Shown here one piece after another: positions 1-9,293 of a stretch of DNA of 64,000 bases (the first letter of the stretch is position 1; each line of letters opens with the position of its first letter). Below the pieces are notes generated by a model. It ran no database searches, was not told the DNA's origin, and saw only the letters and a program-made list of their open reading frames with translations. Origin of the DNA: an uncultured Campylobacterales bacterium (GTDB lineage: Bacteria > Campylobacterota > Campylobacteria > Campylobacterales > Arcobacteraceae); the NCBI GenBank assembly GCA_947503785.1, contig CANNFB010000008.1, positions 41,836-105,835 of the forward strand, written 5' to 3'. A program made the translations under genes and the position numbers.

Positions 1-1404
1 TGGTATAAAAAAGAATCGGCATCATGGGCTGCTAATGAAGCATTCATTATGAATAGAGTTGGGGATTTAGGTCTTCTTCTTGGTATGTTCTTAATTTATT
101 GGAACTTGGGCTCTTTACAATATTCACTTGTATTTGAAAATATTGCAAGTTTAGAAACTAGTACTATTGCGTGGATTGGAATATTATTATTCGTGGGTGC
201 CATGGGTAAATCAGCACAGTTTCCATTACATACATGGCTTGCAGATGCAATGGAGGGACCAACTCCTGTTTCTGCGTTAATTCATGCTGCTACTATGGTA
301 ACAGCTGGTGTTTACTTAGTTGTAAGATCACATGAATTATATGTTTTAGTTCCTGAAGTGGGTTACGGTATTGCTTGTTTAGGTGCATTTGTTGCTATTT
401 TTGCTGCATCAATGGCTCTTGTTCATAATGATATGAAAAGAATTATTGCATATTCAACATTATCTCAACTAGGATATATGTTCGTAGCAGCTGGCCTTGG
501 TGCTTATTGGGTTGCTTTATTCCATCTTGTAACTCATGCCTTCTTTAAATCAGTATTATTTTTAGGTGCTGGTAATGTTATGCATGCTATGAATGATGAG
601 CTTGATATTAGAAAAATGGGTGGCTTGCATAGTAAAATGAAGTCTACTTCGATTATTATGACAATTGCATCTGTTGCACTTGCCGGAATTTTTCCACTTG
701 CTGGTTTCTTTTCAAAAGATAAAATCTTAGAAGCTGCCTTTAATGGTGATGCTTATTTCTTATGGCTAGTTTTATGGATAACAGCTGGTTTAACTGCCTT
801 TTATTCATTTAGATTAGTTATGAAAGTTTTCCATGGAGAACAAAACTATTCAAATGAAGATTTCCATCCTCATGAAGCAAAAGGTTTTGTAATTGCAGCA
901 ATGATTCCATTAGCTATTTTAGCTGTTATTGCTGGATGGTTTGAGCATGCATTTATTGATTTTGCTACTAAAACTTTACCTACATGGGAAGCTAGTAATA
1001 CAACATATTCAACAGTTTGGATATTAATTATTGTAACAAGTGCTGTTGCAATCGCTGGTATTGCTTATGCTGTTTACAAATATAGAAATGGTGGCTTTAG
1101 TAAAGATTGGGAAGACAAAGGTATTTATAAACTTTTAGCTAACCAGTACTATATTCCACACTTTTATGAAAATTGTATTACAAAGCCATATTACAAATTT
1201 TCAGTTTGGGTATTTGAGGTTATTGAAATAAAAATTATTGACAATACAATCGAAGGAATTGCAAGATTAATTTATAAAGCTGGTGGAAAAGCTAGACTTA
1301 TTCAATCGGGTAATTTATCATCATCATTAAGACTTATGGTTTTTGGATTAATTCTAGGATTAGTTCTAGCTTTAGTGTTATCGTTATTTGGAGGAGTTAA
1401 GTAA
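1..1404 (+). CDS. nuoL: NADH-quinone oxidoreductase subunit L (partial, 5' end outside window)
   Basis: This is a proton-pumping, antiporter-like membrane subunit of respiratory complex I. The reading frame is open from base 1 (WYKKESASWAANEAF...), so the gene enters from the left. The ATG at 49 is internal and not the start. About 467 C-terminal residues are present, and roughly 150 N-terminal residues of a usual NuoL are missing. Conserved stretches include TWLADAMEGPTPVSALIHAA and the KRIIAYSTLSQLGYM helix, followed by many hydrophobic segments and the long C-terminal part typical of NuoL. The stop codon directly abuts the nuoM ATG, and nuoN follows, giving the standard end of a nuo operon. 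Confidence 0.97.
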   Translation, partial: WYKKESASWAANEAFIMNRVGDLGLLLGMFLIYWNLGSLQYSLVFENIASLETSTIAWIGILLFVGAMGKSAQFPLHTWLADAMEGPTPVSALIHAATMVTAGVYLVVRSHELYVLVPEVGYGIACLGAFVAIFAASMALVHNDMKRIIAYSTLSQLGYMFVAAGLGAYWVALFHLVTHAFFKSVLFLGAGNVMHAMNDELDIRKMGGLHSKMKSTSIIMTIASVALAGIFPLAGFFSKDKILEAAFNGDAYFLWLVLWITAGLTAFYSFRLVMKVFHGEQNYSNEDFHPHEAKGFVIAAMIPLAILAVIAGWFEHAFIDFATKTLPTWEASNTTYSTVWILIIVTSAVAIAGIAYAVYKYRNGGFSKDWEDKGIYKLLANQYYIPHFYENCITKPYYKFSVWVFEVIEIKIIDNTIEGIARLIYKAGGKARLIQSGNLSSSLRLMVFGLILGLVLALVLSLFGGVK

Positions 1405-2931
1405 ATGGAAAATATCTTATCTATGCTGATATTTTTTCCAGCAGTAGCTGCTACTGTAGGATTTATGATTCACAAAGATTCTATGAGACAATTTGGTGTA
1501 GTTGTTACTATTGTTGAGTTTGTATTAGCTCTTTTATTATGGTATCACTTCGACAGTGATGTTGCACAAATGCAATTTGTTCAAACATTACCATTGATTA
1601 GCTCTTATGGTATTAATTATGTAGTTGGAGTTGATGGTGTATCATTATTCTTAGTTATTATGATTACATTTATGACTATGATTGCAGTAATTGGACTTAC
1701 AGAGAAAAAGGCAGTTAAAAACTTAATGATTACAATCCTTTACCTTGAAATGACAATGGTAGGGGTATTTGTATCTTTAGATTTAATTATGTTCTATATT
1801 TTCTGGGAATTAACACTTATTCCAATGTTTTATATCATTGGATTTTGGGGAGCTGAAAAAAGATTCCATGCAGCCATTAAATTCTTCTTATATACATTTA
1901 TAGGTTCTTTAATTATGCTTATTGGTATGTTATATTTTGGATATATTTACCACGAAACTACAGGTGTTTGGAGCTTCAATTTACTTGATTGGTATAGTGT
2001 TGTTTTACCATTTGATGTTCAATTATGGTTATTTATTGCATTTTTCTTTGGATTTGCTGTAAAAGTACCTATGTTTCCTTTCCATACTTGGTTACCTCTT
2101 GCACATAGTCAGGCGCCAACTATTGGATCTATTGTTTTAGCAGCTGTATTATTAAAAATGGAAACTTATGGATTTATTAGATTTTCTCTTCCATTATTTC
2201 CAGATGCAAGTGTATACTTTATGCCATTTATGGCGACACTAGGAATCATTGCTATTATTTATACGGCAATGGTTGCCTATGCACAAGAAGATATGAAACA
2301 AATGATTGCATATTCTTCAATTTCACATATGGGTGTAATTATTCTTGGAGTATTTGCATTAAATGCTGAAGGAATTACAGGAGCTGTATTTTTGATGATT
2401 GGACATGGTATTGTTTCAGGAGCACTGTTTATGAGTGTTGGTGTGCTTTATGATAGAAGAAAAACTAAGATGATTAAAGAGTTTGGTGGATTAGCAAAAA
2501 ATATGCCAATGTTCGCACTGGTTTATGCAGTTGTTCTAATGGCTTCTATTGGATTACCTTTAACAATTGGCTTTGTTGGTGAGTTTTTATCATTACTTGG
2601 ATTCTTTAAAGTTTCTCCAATCTTAACATTTATAGCATCTCTTACTATTGTATTAAGTGCTGTTTATATGTTAGCAATGTATAAAAGAACATTCTTTGGT
2701 GAATTAATAAAAGAAGAAAATAAAGAAATGAAAGATATTCATGGACGTGAACTGATAGCTTTAGGATCACTTGTATTTTTAATTATATCTTTAGGTATTT
2801 ACCCAAAAGTTATATTAGAACCTCTTGATGTTTCTGTTAAAAAAGTTATAAAAATTATGGATGTAAAATCTGTAGAAGAAAGAACAAAAGAAAGACTTCG
2901 TTCTTTAAATTCAATTGGGGAGGTTAAATAA
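1405..2931 (+). CDS. nuoM: NADH-quinone oxidoreductase subunit M
   Basis: Integral membrane, antiporter-like proton-translocating subunit of complex I, 508 residues (normal length). About 14 hydrophobic segments can be seen. Family landmarks are the conserved glutamate in the FYIFWELTLIPMFY helix, FHTWLPLAHSQAPTIGS, and KQMIAYSSISHMG, which parallels the matching helix in NuoL. It starts immediately after the nuoL stop and its TAA shares one base with the nuoN ATG (TAATG), so L, M and N are translationally coupled. A GGAG-type ribosome site lies in the end of nuoL (ggaggagttaag). Confidence 0.97.
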   Translation: MENILSMLIFFPAVAATVGFMIHKDSMRQFGVVVTIVEFVLALLLWYHFDSDVAQMQFVQTLPLISSYGINYVVGVDGVSLFLVIMITFMTMIAVIGLTEKKAVKNLMITILYLEMTMVGVFVSLDLIMFYIFWELTLIPMFYIIGFWGAEKRFHAAIKFFLYTFIGSLIMLIGMLYFGYIYHETTGVWSFNLLDWYSVVLPFDVQLWLFIAFFFGFAVKVPMFPFHTWLPLAHSQAPTIGSIVLAAVLLKMETYGFIRFSLPLFPDASVYFMPFMATLGIIAIIYTAMVAYAQEDMKQMIAYSSISHMGVIILGVFALNAEGITGAVFLMIGHGIVSGALFMSVGVLYDRRKTKMIKEFGGLAKNMPMFALVYAVVLMASIGLPLTIGFVGEFLSLLGFFKVSPILTFIASLTIVLSAVYMLAMYKRTFFGELIKEENKEMKDIHGRELIALGSLVFLIISLGIYPKVILEPLDVSVKKVIKIMDVKSVEERTKERLRSLNSIGEVK

Positions 2932-4430
2932 TGGAACCTATTTCAATTAATATTGACTCTTTAAACTTAGGAACTTTAGCACCAATGCTTATTGCAATAA
3001 TTGGTGCAATTAGTATTTTATTAACAGATTTATTTAATAAAGAAAAACATAAATCTTTATATGTGATTTTAGTAGTATTATTTTTAACATTTGATTTATT
3101 TACTCTTCTTGCATACAATGGTAAACCTGATGGTATGTTTGATTTAATGCTTCTTGATGGTATTGCGATATTATCTCAATGTATTATTATTGTAGGTGCT
3201 ATATTATTTATATTCTTATCTTTATCAAAACTAAGATTCCAAGAGTTTAGATATGCAGAGTTTTTTGCTCTTTATTTATTTACAGTTGCAGGATTCCAGT
3301 TTATGGTAAGTTCTGATTCATTAATTCTTATTTTTCTTGGATTGGAAACTGCATCTTTATCTTTATACACAATGATTGCAATGCATAATAAGATGACATC
3401 TATTGAAGCTGCTGTTAAGTACTTTACAATGGGTGCCTTAGCCGCTGCATTCTTTGCTTTTGGTGCGATGATTTTCTATGGTCTTACTGGTACTTTAGAT
3501 TTATCACAAATGTCAGAAATTATAGTTCAAGAAAATTTCTTATCTACTGATAATTATGCAAACTATGTATTTATCTTAACTGGTTTCGTATTTATGTTCG
3601 CAGCACTTGGATTTAAATTATCTTTATTCCCATATCATGTATGGGTTCCAGATGTATATAGAGGTTCAAGTTCTGCAATGGCTGGATTTTTATCTGTAGT
3701 ACCTAAAATGGCAGGTTTTGTTGTTGCAATTAGATTCTTTGATGTATTTATTGAAAGTAACGATATTATTATTCAAACTATGCTTTATGTGACTATTGTC
3801 TTAACAATAACAGTGCCAAACTTGATAGCCTTACACCAAACGGATATAAAAAGAATGCTTGCATATTCTTCAATATCAAATGCAGGTATGGCAATGGCTG
3901 CTGTTTATATAGGTACTACACAAGCAACTTCAGCACTGTTTTTATATTGGATTTTATTTACAATAACTAACTTTGGTGCCTTTGGTATGTTATGGTTAAA
4001 TAGAGGAAAAGAATCAAAAGATTACGAATCACCATATACTTTTGAAAAATATTCAGGATTAGTTCAAATTTCACCATTTGCAGCTTCAATTCTTGCAATG
4101 TTTCTTTTCGCTCTGACAGGACTTCCACCATTTGCATTATTCTGGGGAAAAATGTATTTAGTTGCAAGTGCAGTAAATGCAGGTCAAATTGCATTAGCTG
4201 TAATTATTGTATTAAACTCTGCAATTGCTGCTTATTATTATTTAAGACCAATTTCTTATATGTTCTTAAAAGACCCAATTGAAGGTGCTGATACTAAATT
4301 TATGCAAAATGCTTCAACTCCAATGAAATCAGTAATTGGTATTTGTGTATTTCTTGCAATTATATCAGTATTAACTGTAGAACCATTACTTCAAATTATT
4401 ACTTACTACGTTACTAGCGCAGGATTTTAG
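2931..4430 (+). CDS. nuoN: NADH-quinone oxidoreductase subunit N
   Basis: Third antiporter-like membrane subunit of complex I, 499 residues. Landmarks are FLGLETASLSLYTMIAM with its conserved glutamate, FPYHVWVPDVYRGSSSAMAG, and KRMLAYSSISNAGMA. It is normally the last gene of the nuo operon. Here it is followed by a 14-bp-stem hairpin at 4437-4467 that probably ends the operon. The start overlaps the nuoM stop by one base and is preceded by a good ribosome site (ggggaggttaaata). Confidence 0.97.
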   Translation: MEPISINIDSLNLGTLAPMLIAIIGAISILLTDLFNKEKHKSLYVILVVLFLTFDLFTLLAYNGKPDGMFDLMLLDGIAILSQCIIIVGAILFIFLSLSKLRFQEFRYAEFFALYLFTVAGFQFMVSSDSLILIFLGLETASLSLYTMIAMHNKMTSIEAAVKYFTMGALAAAFFAFGAMIFYGLTGTLDLSQMSEIIVQENFLSTDNYANYVFILTGFVFMFAALGFKLSLFPYHVWVPDVYRGSSSAMAGFLSVVPKMAGFVVAIRFFDVFIESNDIIIQTMLYVTIVLTITVPNLIALHQTDIKRMLAYSSISNAGMAMAAVYIGTTQATSALFLYWILFTITNFGAFGMLWLNRGKESKDYESPYTFEKYSGLVQISPFAASILAMFLFALTGLPPFALFWGKMYLVASAVNAGQIALAVIIVLNSAIAAYYYLRPISYMFLKDPIEGADTKFMQNASTPMKSVIGICVFLAIISVLTVEPLLQIITYYVTSAGF

Positions 4431-4436
4431 GTAAAT

Positions 4437-4518
4437 ATTCTAAGCATTTATTTTAAATGCTTAGAATTATTGTAAAATCTTTGTAAAAAACAAATACTTT
4501 CTATGCTTTTATTCTCTT
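4437..4518 (+). repeat. Left copy of an ~82-bp direct repeat (relic of the SLT-like gene start) with a terminator-like hairpin
   Basis: This stretch aligns without gaps to 8701-8782, with about 12 mismatches in 82 bases. The last 51 bases differ at only 5 positions. The first 31 bases form a perfect 14-bp hairpin with a 3-base loop (arms ATTCTAAGCATTTA / TAAATGCTTAGAAT) just after the nuoN stop, which could serve as a terminator. In the right copy the matching segment is the leader and first codons of the SLT-like gene. Here the ATG is AAA and the frame reads KKQILSMLLFSS before drifting to a stop. It is therefore best read as a decayed duplicate gene start. Confidence 0.8.
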
Positions 4519-4557
4519 CTTATAAAATCTTTTATAGATAAATATAGTTATTATGGA

Positions 4558-4563
4558 TATAAT
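4558..4563 (+). promoter_or_regulatory. Possible -10 box for the binding protein/kinase operon
   Basis: A TATAAT hexamer lies about 78 bases upstream of the solute-binding protein ATG in the gene-free stretch after the duplicated segment. No clear -35 is visible, which is common in Campylobacterota sigma-70 promoters. In DNA this AT-rich, chance matches are frequent, so confidence is low. Confidence 0.3.
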
Positions 4564-4640
4564 ATTAAAGCTTATTTATAAAAAGTAAAAATAATTTTCT
4601 TTAAAAATAATTACTTACAACCCTATAGTAAAGGATTTTT

Positions 4641-5918
4641 ATGCAAAATAACAATCGAAGAGATTTTTTAAAGCATAGTTCTAAAATTGTATTAGGTGCA
4701 GCTTGTTCAATTGGATTTCCATCAATATTAACTGCAAAAAATAAAAGACCCACGATAAAAATTGTTGGTACTCATGTAACATTACAAGAAGAAATTCGAT
4801 TAAGAGCACAAAAAGAACTAGATATAAATATAGAATTTTATCCAGGAGGAAGTGCTGAAGTTTTATTAAAAGCGACGCTAGATCCTTCCTCTTTTGATAT
4901 ATATGAACAATGGTCAAATAGTATAAAACCACTTTGGTTATCTGACTCAATTGCAGCAATAGATACAAAAAAATTAAGCTATTGGGATGAAATAAATTCA
5001 TTATCTAAAACAGGTAAAATTTCTGACAATGCAAAAATAGGATTAGGTGATTCACCTAATAAAATACTTTATATCCAAGAAGACGGAAGCTTAGGCTCAA
5101 ATCCTAGCGAAGAAATTAGTTTTATGCCTTATGTTCATAATGTAGATTCCTTTGGATACAACACAGACTTTGTTAAAGAAGGTATACATTATGAGACTGA
5201 GAGTTGGGCTTGGTTATTAGATGAAAGTTATAAAGGAAAAGTTGCATTAGTAAATGATCCAACAATTGGACTCTTTGATGCAGCGCTTGCAGTAAAGGCA
5301 AAAGGTTTAATGGATTTTAAAGATATGGGAAATATGACTATATCTGAAATAGATAAACTTTTTGACATACTAATTGATTATAAACAAAATGGTCATTTTA
5401 GAGGTGTTTGGTCTTCAGTTCCACACTCTATTGAACTAATGAGAAGTAAACAAGTTTATATTGAAAGTATGTTTTCTCCTGCGGTATCTAGTTTAAATGG
5501 ACAAGGTATCCCTTGTCGATATGCAGCTCCAAAAGAAGGATATAGAGCTTGGCATGGAGTTATGTGCCTATCAAGTAATTCAAAAAATGAACAAAAAGAA
5601 GCAGCTTATAAATATATGAATTGGTGGCTTTCAGGTTGGGCAGGGGCTCATATTGCTAAACAAGGTTATTATATATCAAATCCACAACGATCAAAACAAT
5701 ATATGACCCAAGATGAGTGGGATTACTGGTATAAGGGAAAAAAAGCAGCTTCAAATCTAAAAGGAACAGATGGTAAAATATCAGTTTTAAAAGGTCAAAT
5801 TAGAAGTGGTGGTTCTTATCAAAAAAGATTTGAAAATATATCTATTTGGAACAGTGTTATGCCAAATTATGAGTATACATTAAAAAAATGGAATGAATTT
5901 GTTCTAGCAAGAGCATAA
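4641..5918 (+). CDS. Periplasmic solute-binding protein (PotD-like, extracellular family 1), Tat-type signal
   Basis: A 425-residue secreted binding protein. The N-terminus has a twin-arginine motif (NRRDFLKHSS) followed by a hydrophobic stretch, suggesting export of the folded protein by Tat. The body resembles spermidine/putrescine-type ABC binding proteins (YVHNVDSFGYNTDF, SWAWLLDESYKGKVALVNDP). No ABC permease or ATPase genes are adjacent. Nine bases downstream begins a membrane histidine kinase, so the protein may deliver a ligand signal rather than serve transport. Ribosome site aaagga precedes the ATG. The ligand cannot be told from sequence. Confidence 0.85.
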   Translation: MQNNNRRDFLKHSSKIVLGAACSIGFPSILTAKNKRPTIKIVGTHVTLQEEIRLRAQKELDINIEFYPGGSAEVLLKATLDPSSFDIYEQWSNSIKPLWLSDSIAAIDTKKLSYWDEINSLSKTGKISDNAKIGLGDSPNKILYIQEDGSLGSNPSEEISFMPYVHNVDSFGYNTDFVKEGIHYETESWAWLLDESYKGKVALVNDPTIGLFDAALAVKAKGLMDFKDMGNMTISEIDKLFDILIDYKQNGHFRGVWSSVPHSIELMRSKQVYIESMFSPAVSSLNGQGIPCRYAAPKEGYRAWHGVMCLSSNSKNEQKEAAYKYMNWWLSGWAGAHIAKQGYYISNPQRSKQYMTQDEWDYWYKGKKAASNLKGTDGKISVLKGQIRSGGSYQKRFENISIWNSVMPNYEYTLKKWNEFVLARA

Positions 5919-5927
5919 GGTGTAAAT

Positions 5928-8228
5928 ATGATATTTCCTTCTCTAAAAATAAAAAATAAAATTTATACTCTTAGTATATTAGCTGGGATATTCTTTATTA
6001 TAATAACTATTATAACATTTCAAAGCCTTCAAAAATTGGATAATGATTTTAATGAATATACAAAAATAAATAAAAATGCAAAAAACTATATTAACATGAC
6101 AAATGAAGTTGAAAAACTAAAAAAACATGTACAAGAATTTACAGATACTGGATATAAAAATGCAGCAAAAAAAGCAAAAGATGTTTATAAAAATATACTT
6201 CCTTTATTAGAGAATAATGAATCTTTAAATTATGAAAAGTTAAATGAAAATGTAAAATCTATAAAATTTCATCTTGATAGGTTTTATCAAAATTTCTTAA
6301 AGGTTGAAAAACAAAGAAGTAAAAGAGATAAGCAAAGAATTCAAATTAGAGATTATGCTAATTTGGTAGAAAAAGAGTTAAAAGAGATTATAAATATAAC
6401 AGAAGATACAAATAAAAGAATAAAAATATTTAAGCTACATATAAAAATACTTGAAAGTGAAAAGTCAGCATTTAAATACTTCGATTCCTTAAATAATAAA
6501 TATGTGCTCAATTCAAAAAAATCTTTAAAAAATATCAAGAATGATATTGATTTATATATAAAAATAGAAAAAAATCAATTAATAAAAATTAGACTAATAA
6601 AAGCAAGGCAATATTTAGAAAAGTATTCTAATATTTTTCTAAAATCTGTACAGCATACAAAAGGATATCTTTCTCTTACTAATGTTGTAATGGCAGCAGA
6701 AGCCTATGAAATAATCTTCCATGCAGAGAGAATAAGTATACAAGCCCAAAAAACTATGGACAATATACAAAATGATTTTGATGAAAAAATCAGTCAAAAC
6801 AATAAAGAACTTATTCTGGTTTTCCTACTATTTTTTGTTATTATGATAATAACATCTATATATATTACAAAAAGTATTATTAAGCCAATTAGAATATTAA
6901 GCCAAACTTTCAACTCTTTAAGCAAAGGAAACTTAAATATAAATATTCCTGAATATACTTTAAAAGATGAAATATCTGAATTATCTGAAGCGGCTGCAAC
7001 TTTTCAAAATAAAAATATTCAAACAGTAAACCTACTTGAAAAAGCAGACAAACTAACAGCTGAGCTTTTAAATAAAGATGAACAGCTAAATGTAGCAACA
7101 CAAAGTGCTCAAATTGGTATTTGGAACTATAATTTAAAAGAAAAAAAATTAATTATTGATGAAATAATGCATTCATTATATGGAATTAAAAATGATATAA
7201 ATAGTATTTCTGATTATAATAACTGGAAAGAGTGCATACATCCACAAGATAAAGATAATGTAATATCACTATTTAAAGGATTTTTAGAGAATAATGAGAA
7301 ATTTGACACTAAATTCAAAATTATAAAAAAGGGTACAAAAGAAATTAGATATATAAAAGCTTATGCAGTATTAACAAAAGATAAAGAAGGTTCTGTTTCT
7401 CATATTATTGGTGTAAACTATGATATTACTGATTTTGAATTACTTACAAATAAATTAGAAAAAAGAGTTGAAGAGGAAGTTTATAAACAAAGAGAGCAAG
7501 AGCAAGCACTTATTCAGCAATCAAAACTAGCCTCTATGGGTGAAATGATTAGTGCTATTTCTCACCAATGGAGACAACCTTTAAATGCAGTAGCTATATA
7601 TCTTCAAGATTTAATAAGTGCTCAAAAACATGGTGAATTAGATGTTACTTACTTAAAAGAAAGTGTAACTAAATGTAGAGAACAAATAAATTATATGTCA
7701 AATACAATTGAGGATTTTAGAAATTTCTTTAATCCCGTTTCAAATAATGAAGATATGAACTTAAAAGAGATTATTAAAATATCTGTTAACTTGTTTGAAG
7801 CTCAATTAAAAAATAACTCTGTTAAAGTAAATTTTAATTTTGATGAAAAGACAGATTATACTCTGTTTGGGAATTCAAATCACTTAAAACAAGCACTTGC
7901 GAATTTACTGAGTAATTCAATTTATTCTATAAAAGATAGAGAATCAAAAGACTTGGATAAAGAGTATAGAGGAAATATTATAATTCATTTAAATAAAACT
8001 TCAAAAGCAATGATTATTGAAGTTATTGACAATGGAATAGGTATTAAAAAATCTTCATTTAATAGGGTTTTTGAACCATATTTTACAACAAAGAAACAAG
8101 GAGAAGGTTCAGGAATTGGATTATATATGACCAGAACCATTTTAGAAAAATATTTTAATGGAAAAATAAGTTTAGAAGCTTTAGAAGAAGGAGTATCTGC
8201 TAAAATTGAACTTCCAATAAATAAGTAA
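5928..8228 (+). CDS. Membrane sensor histidine kinase (periplasmic sensor, HAMP, PAS, HisKA, HATPase)
   Basis: A 766-residue kinase. Order of parts: transmembrane helix near residues 11-30, a mostly helical lysine-rich periplasmic region to about 290, a second helix at about 292-312, HAMP, a PAS/PAC domain at about 390-505, a short coiled coil, then the dimerisation domain with phosphoacceptor His546 (ISHQWRQPLNAV) and an ATPase domain with LSNSI, DNGIGI and GSGIGLYM motifs. It is encoded 9 bases after the solute-binding protein gene and converges on a single-domain response regulator, which is its probable partner. A periplasmic sensor fed by the neighbouring binding protein is inferred, not shown. 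Confidence 0.93.
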   Translation: MIFPSLKIKNKIYTLSILAGIFFIIITIITFQSLQKLDNDFNEYTKINKNAKNYINMTNEVEKLKKHVQEFTDTGYKNAAKKAKDVYKNILPLLENNESLNYEKLNENVKSIKFHLDRFYQNFLKVEKQRSKRDKQRIQIRDYANLVEKELKEIINITEDTNKRIKIFKLHIKILESEKSAFKYFDSLNNKYVLNSKKSLKNIKNDIDLYIKIEKNQLIKIRLIKARQYLEKYSNIFLKSVQHTKGYLSLTNVVMAAEAYEIIFHAERISIQAQKTMDNIQNDFDEKISQNNKELILVFLLFFVIMIITSIYITKSIIKPIRILSQTFNSLSKGNLNINIPEYTLKDEISELSEAAATFQNKNIQTVNLLEKADKLTAELLNKDEQLNVATQSAQIGIWNYNLKEKKLIIDEIMHSLYGIKNDINSISDYNNWKECIHPQDKDNVISLFKGFLENNEKFDTKFKIIKKGTKEIRYIKAYAVLTKDKEGSVSHIIGVNYDITDFELLTNKLEKRVEEEVYKQREQEQALIQQSKLASMGEMISAISHQWRQPLNAVAIYLQDLISAQKHGELDVTYLKESVTKCREQINYMSNTIEDFRNFFNPVSNNEDMNLKEIIKISVNLFEAQLKNNSVKVNFNFDEKTDYTLFGNSNHLKQALANLLSNSIYSIKDRESKDLDKEYRGNIIIHLNKTSKAMIIEVIDNGIGIKKSSFNRVFEPYFTTKKQGEGSGIGLYMTRTILEKYFNGKISLEALEEGVSAKIELPINK

Positions 8229-8240
8229 TTATTGGAAGTT
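8209..8240. terminator. Bidirectional hairpin over two convergent stop codons
   Basis: A perfect 12-bp inverted repeat (aacttccaataa / ttattggaagtt) with an 8-base loop. The kinase stop lies in the loop, and the regulator stop on the other strand opens the right arm. Each strand reads into T-rich sequence. It probably ends both transcripts. Confidence 0.7.
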
Positions 8241-8594
8241 TTCCAAAATATATTGTTCTATTTCATCAACATCAATAGGTTTATTAAAGCACTTAACATT
8301 CATTCTTTCAAGTTCAGATAATTGTTCTGACGAGGATTCCCCCGTCATAACAATAATAGGCTGAATACTAGGGAAATTCTTTTTAACCTCTTTAATCAAT
8401 TCAACACCATTCATTCGAGGCATTACAATATCACTCATAATTAAATCTACTTCTTTACTTTCACATACTTTTAAAGCGTCAATTCCATCTTCAGCAACAT
8501 AACAGTCCCTAAAGACTCTTTTAAAAATCCTTTGCATACTATGTCTAATACTTTCAATATCATCAACTATTAATAAGGACTTATCGATTTTCAT
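8229..8594 (-). CDS. Single-domain response regulator (CheY-like receiver)
   Basis: A 121-residue protein that is only a receiver domain: acidic pair D11/D12 (IVDDIES), phosphoacceptor Asp55 (IMSDIVMPRMNG), T84-type MTGES and the FNKPID lysine. There is no output domain, so it must act through protein contact or phosphotransfer. Its stop abuts the stop of the convergent kinase gene (8228/8229), and it most likely belongs to that kinase. An agagac ribosome site precedes the ATG, and a possible TATAAT lies on the minus strand at 8628-8623. Confidence 0.93.
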   Translation of the reverse strand: MKIDKSLLIVDDIESIRHSMQRIFKRVFRDCYVAEDGIDALKVCESKEVDLIMSDIVMPRMNGVELIKEVKKNFPSIQPIIVMTGESSSEQLSELERMNVKCFNKPIDVDEIEQYILENFQ

Positions 8595-8622
8595 ATTTGT
8601 CTCTTTCTATTTTATTACTTTC

Positions 8623-8628
8623 ATTATA
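8623..8628 (-). promoter_or_regulatory. Possible -10 box for the CheY-like gene
   Basis: TATAAT on the minus strand, about 28 bases before the regulator ATG, would give a 5' leader of around 20 bases. No clear -35 is visible. Confidence 0.35.
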
Positions 8629-8700
8629 TTTTAATTTAAATTAAAAAGAAGCTAAAAAATAATTTAATTCTACATACCACGTTCTAGTTTTTGCTTAAAA

Positions 8701-8782
8701 ATTCTAACTATTAATCAAAAATGGTTAGAATTATTGTAAAATCTTTGTATGAAACAAATATTTTTTATACTTTTATTCTCTT
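8701..8782 (+). repeat. Right copy of the ~82-bp direct repeat (promoter/leader and first codons of the SLT-like gene)
   Basis: This is the functional copy of the segment also found at 4437-4518. It holds an ATTCTAA-N17-TTAGAAT inverted repeat (8701-8731), a -10-like TATTGTAAAAT, the ATG at 8749 and the first eleven codons. The stretch TATTGTAAAATCTTTGTA and most of the following 33 bases are identical in the two copies. Confidence 0.8.
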
Positions 8783-9237
8783 TTTCTTTTTTATATTCAA
8801 ATTCATTAAAACTAAATTCTAATGACATAATAATTTTAAAAAAAATAAAATCTTTAACAAATGATAAGATGATGAAATATTCACTTATGGCAATTGCTAT
8901 AAAAGAATCTTCTTTAGGTAGATATGTAATTAATGCAAAGAGTGAAGATTACGGTTTATTTCAAGCAAATATAAAAACAGTACTTAGCCGTCAAAAAGTA
9001 AAAGATAATTCATATAATAGAAGTATCTACGCACAAAAACTTATTAATGATGTGGGTTTTGCAACTGCAAATGCAATCATAGAATTAGAATATTGGCAAA
9101 GTGTACATAAAGATAACTGGTTTAAAATATGGTCTAGCTATAATACTGGATGGAAATATAAAAGTAAAACAGGTATAAATTATGCGACAAAAGTATTTGA
9201 TATTATTAAAAAACTAAAGTTAGAATATAAACTATAA
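8749..9237 (+). CDS. Small secreted SLT-like lytic transglycosylase domain protein
   Basis: A 162-residue protein with an N-terminal signal peptide (hydrophobic residues 4-17). The rest resembles a soluble lytic transglycosylase / lysozyme fold: likely catalytic Glu53 in AIKESSLG, the DYGLFQAN motif (67-73) and YNTG (131-134). It would cleave periplasmic peptidoglycan. It lacks extra domains and is shorter than Slt70 or MltC types. No Shine-Dalgarno is visible and a -10-like TGTAAAAT sits only about 9 bases before the ATG, so its transcript leader may be very short. Its first codons exist a second time as a relic after nuoN. Confidence 0.8.
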   Translation: MKQIFFILLFSFSFLYSNSLKLNSNDIIILKKIKSLTNDKMMKYSLMAIAIKESSLGRYVINAKSEDYGLFQANIKTVLSRQKVKDNSYNRSIYAQKLINDVGFATANAIIELEYWQSVHKDNWFKIWSSYNTGWKYKSKTGINYATKVFDIIKKLKLEYKL

Positions 9238-9293
9238 CCAAAAAATAAACCACAACTTGCTACAATCAGTTCAATAAAAACTAAGGACTGCTT

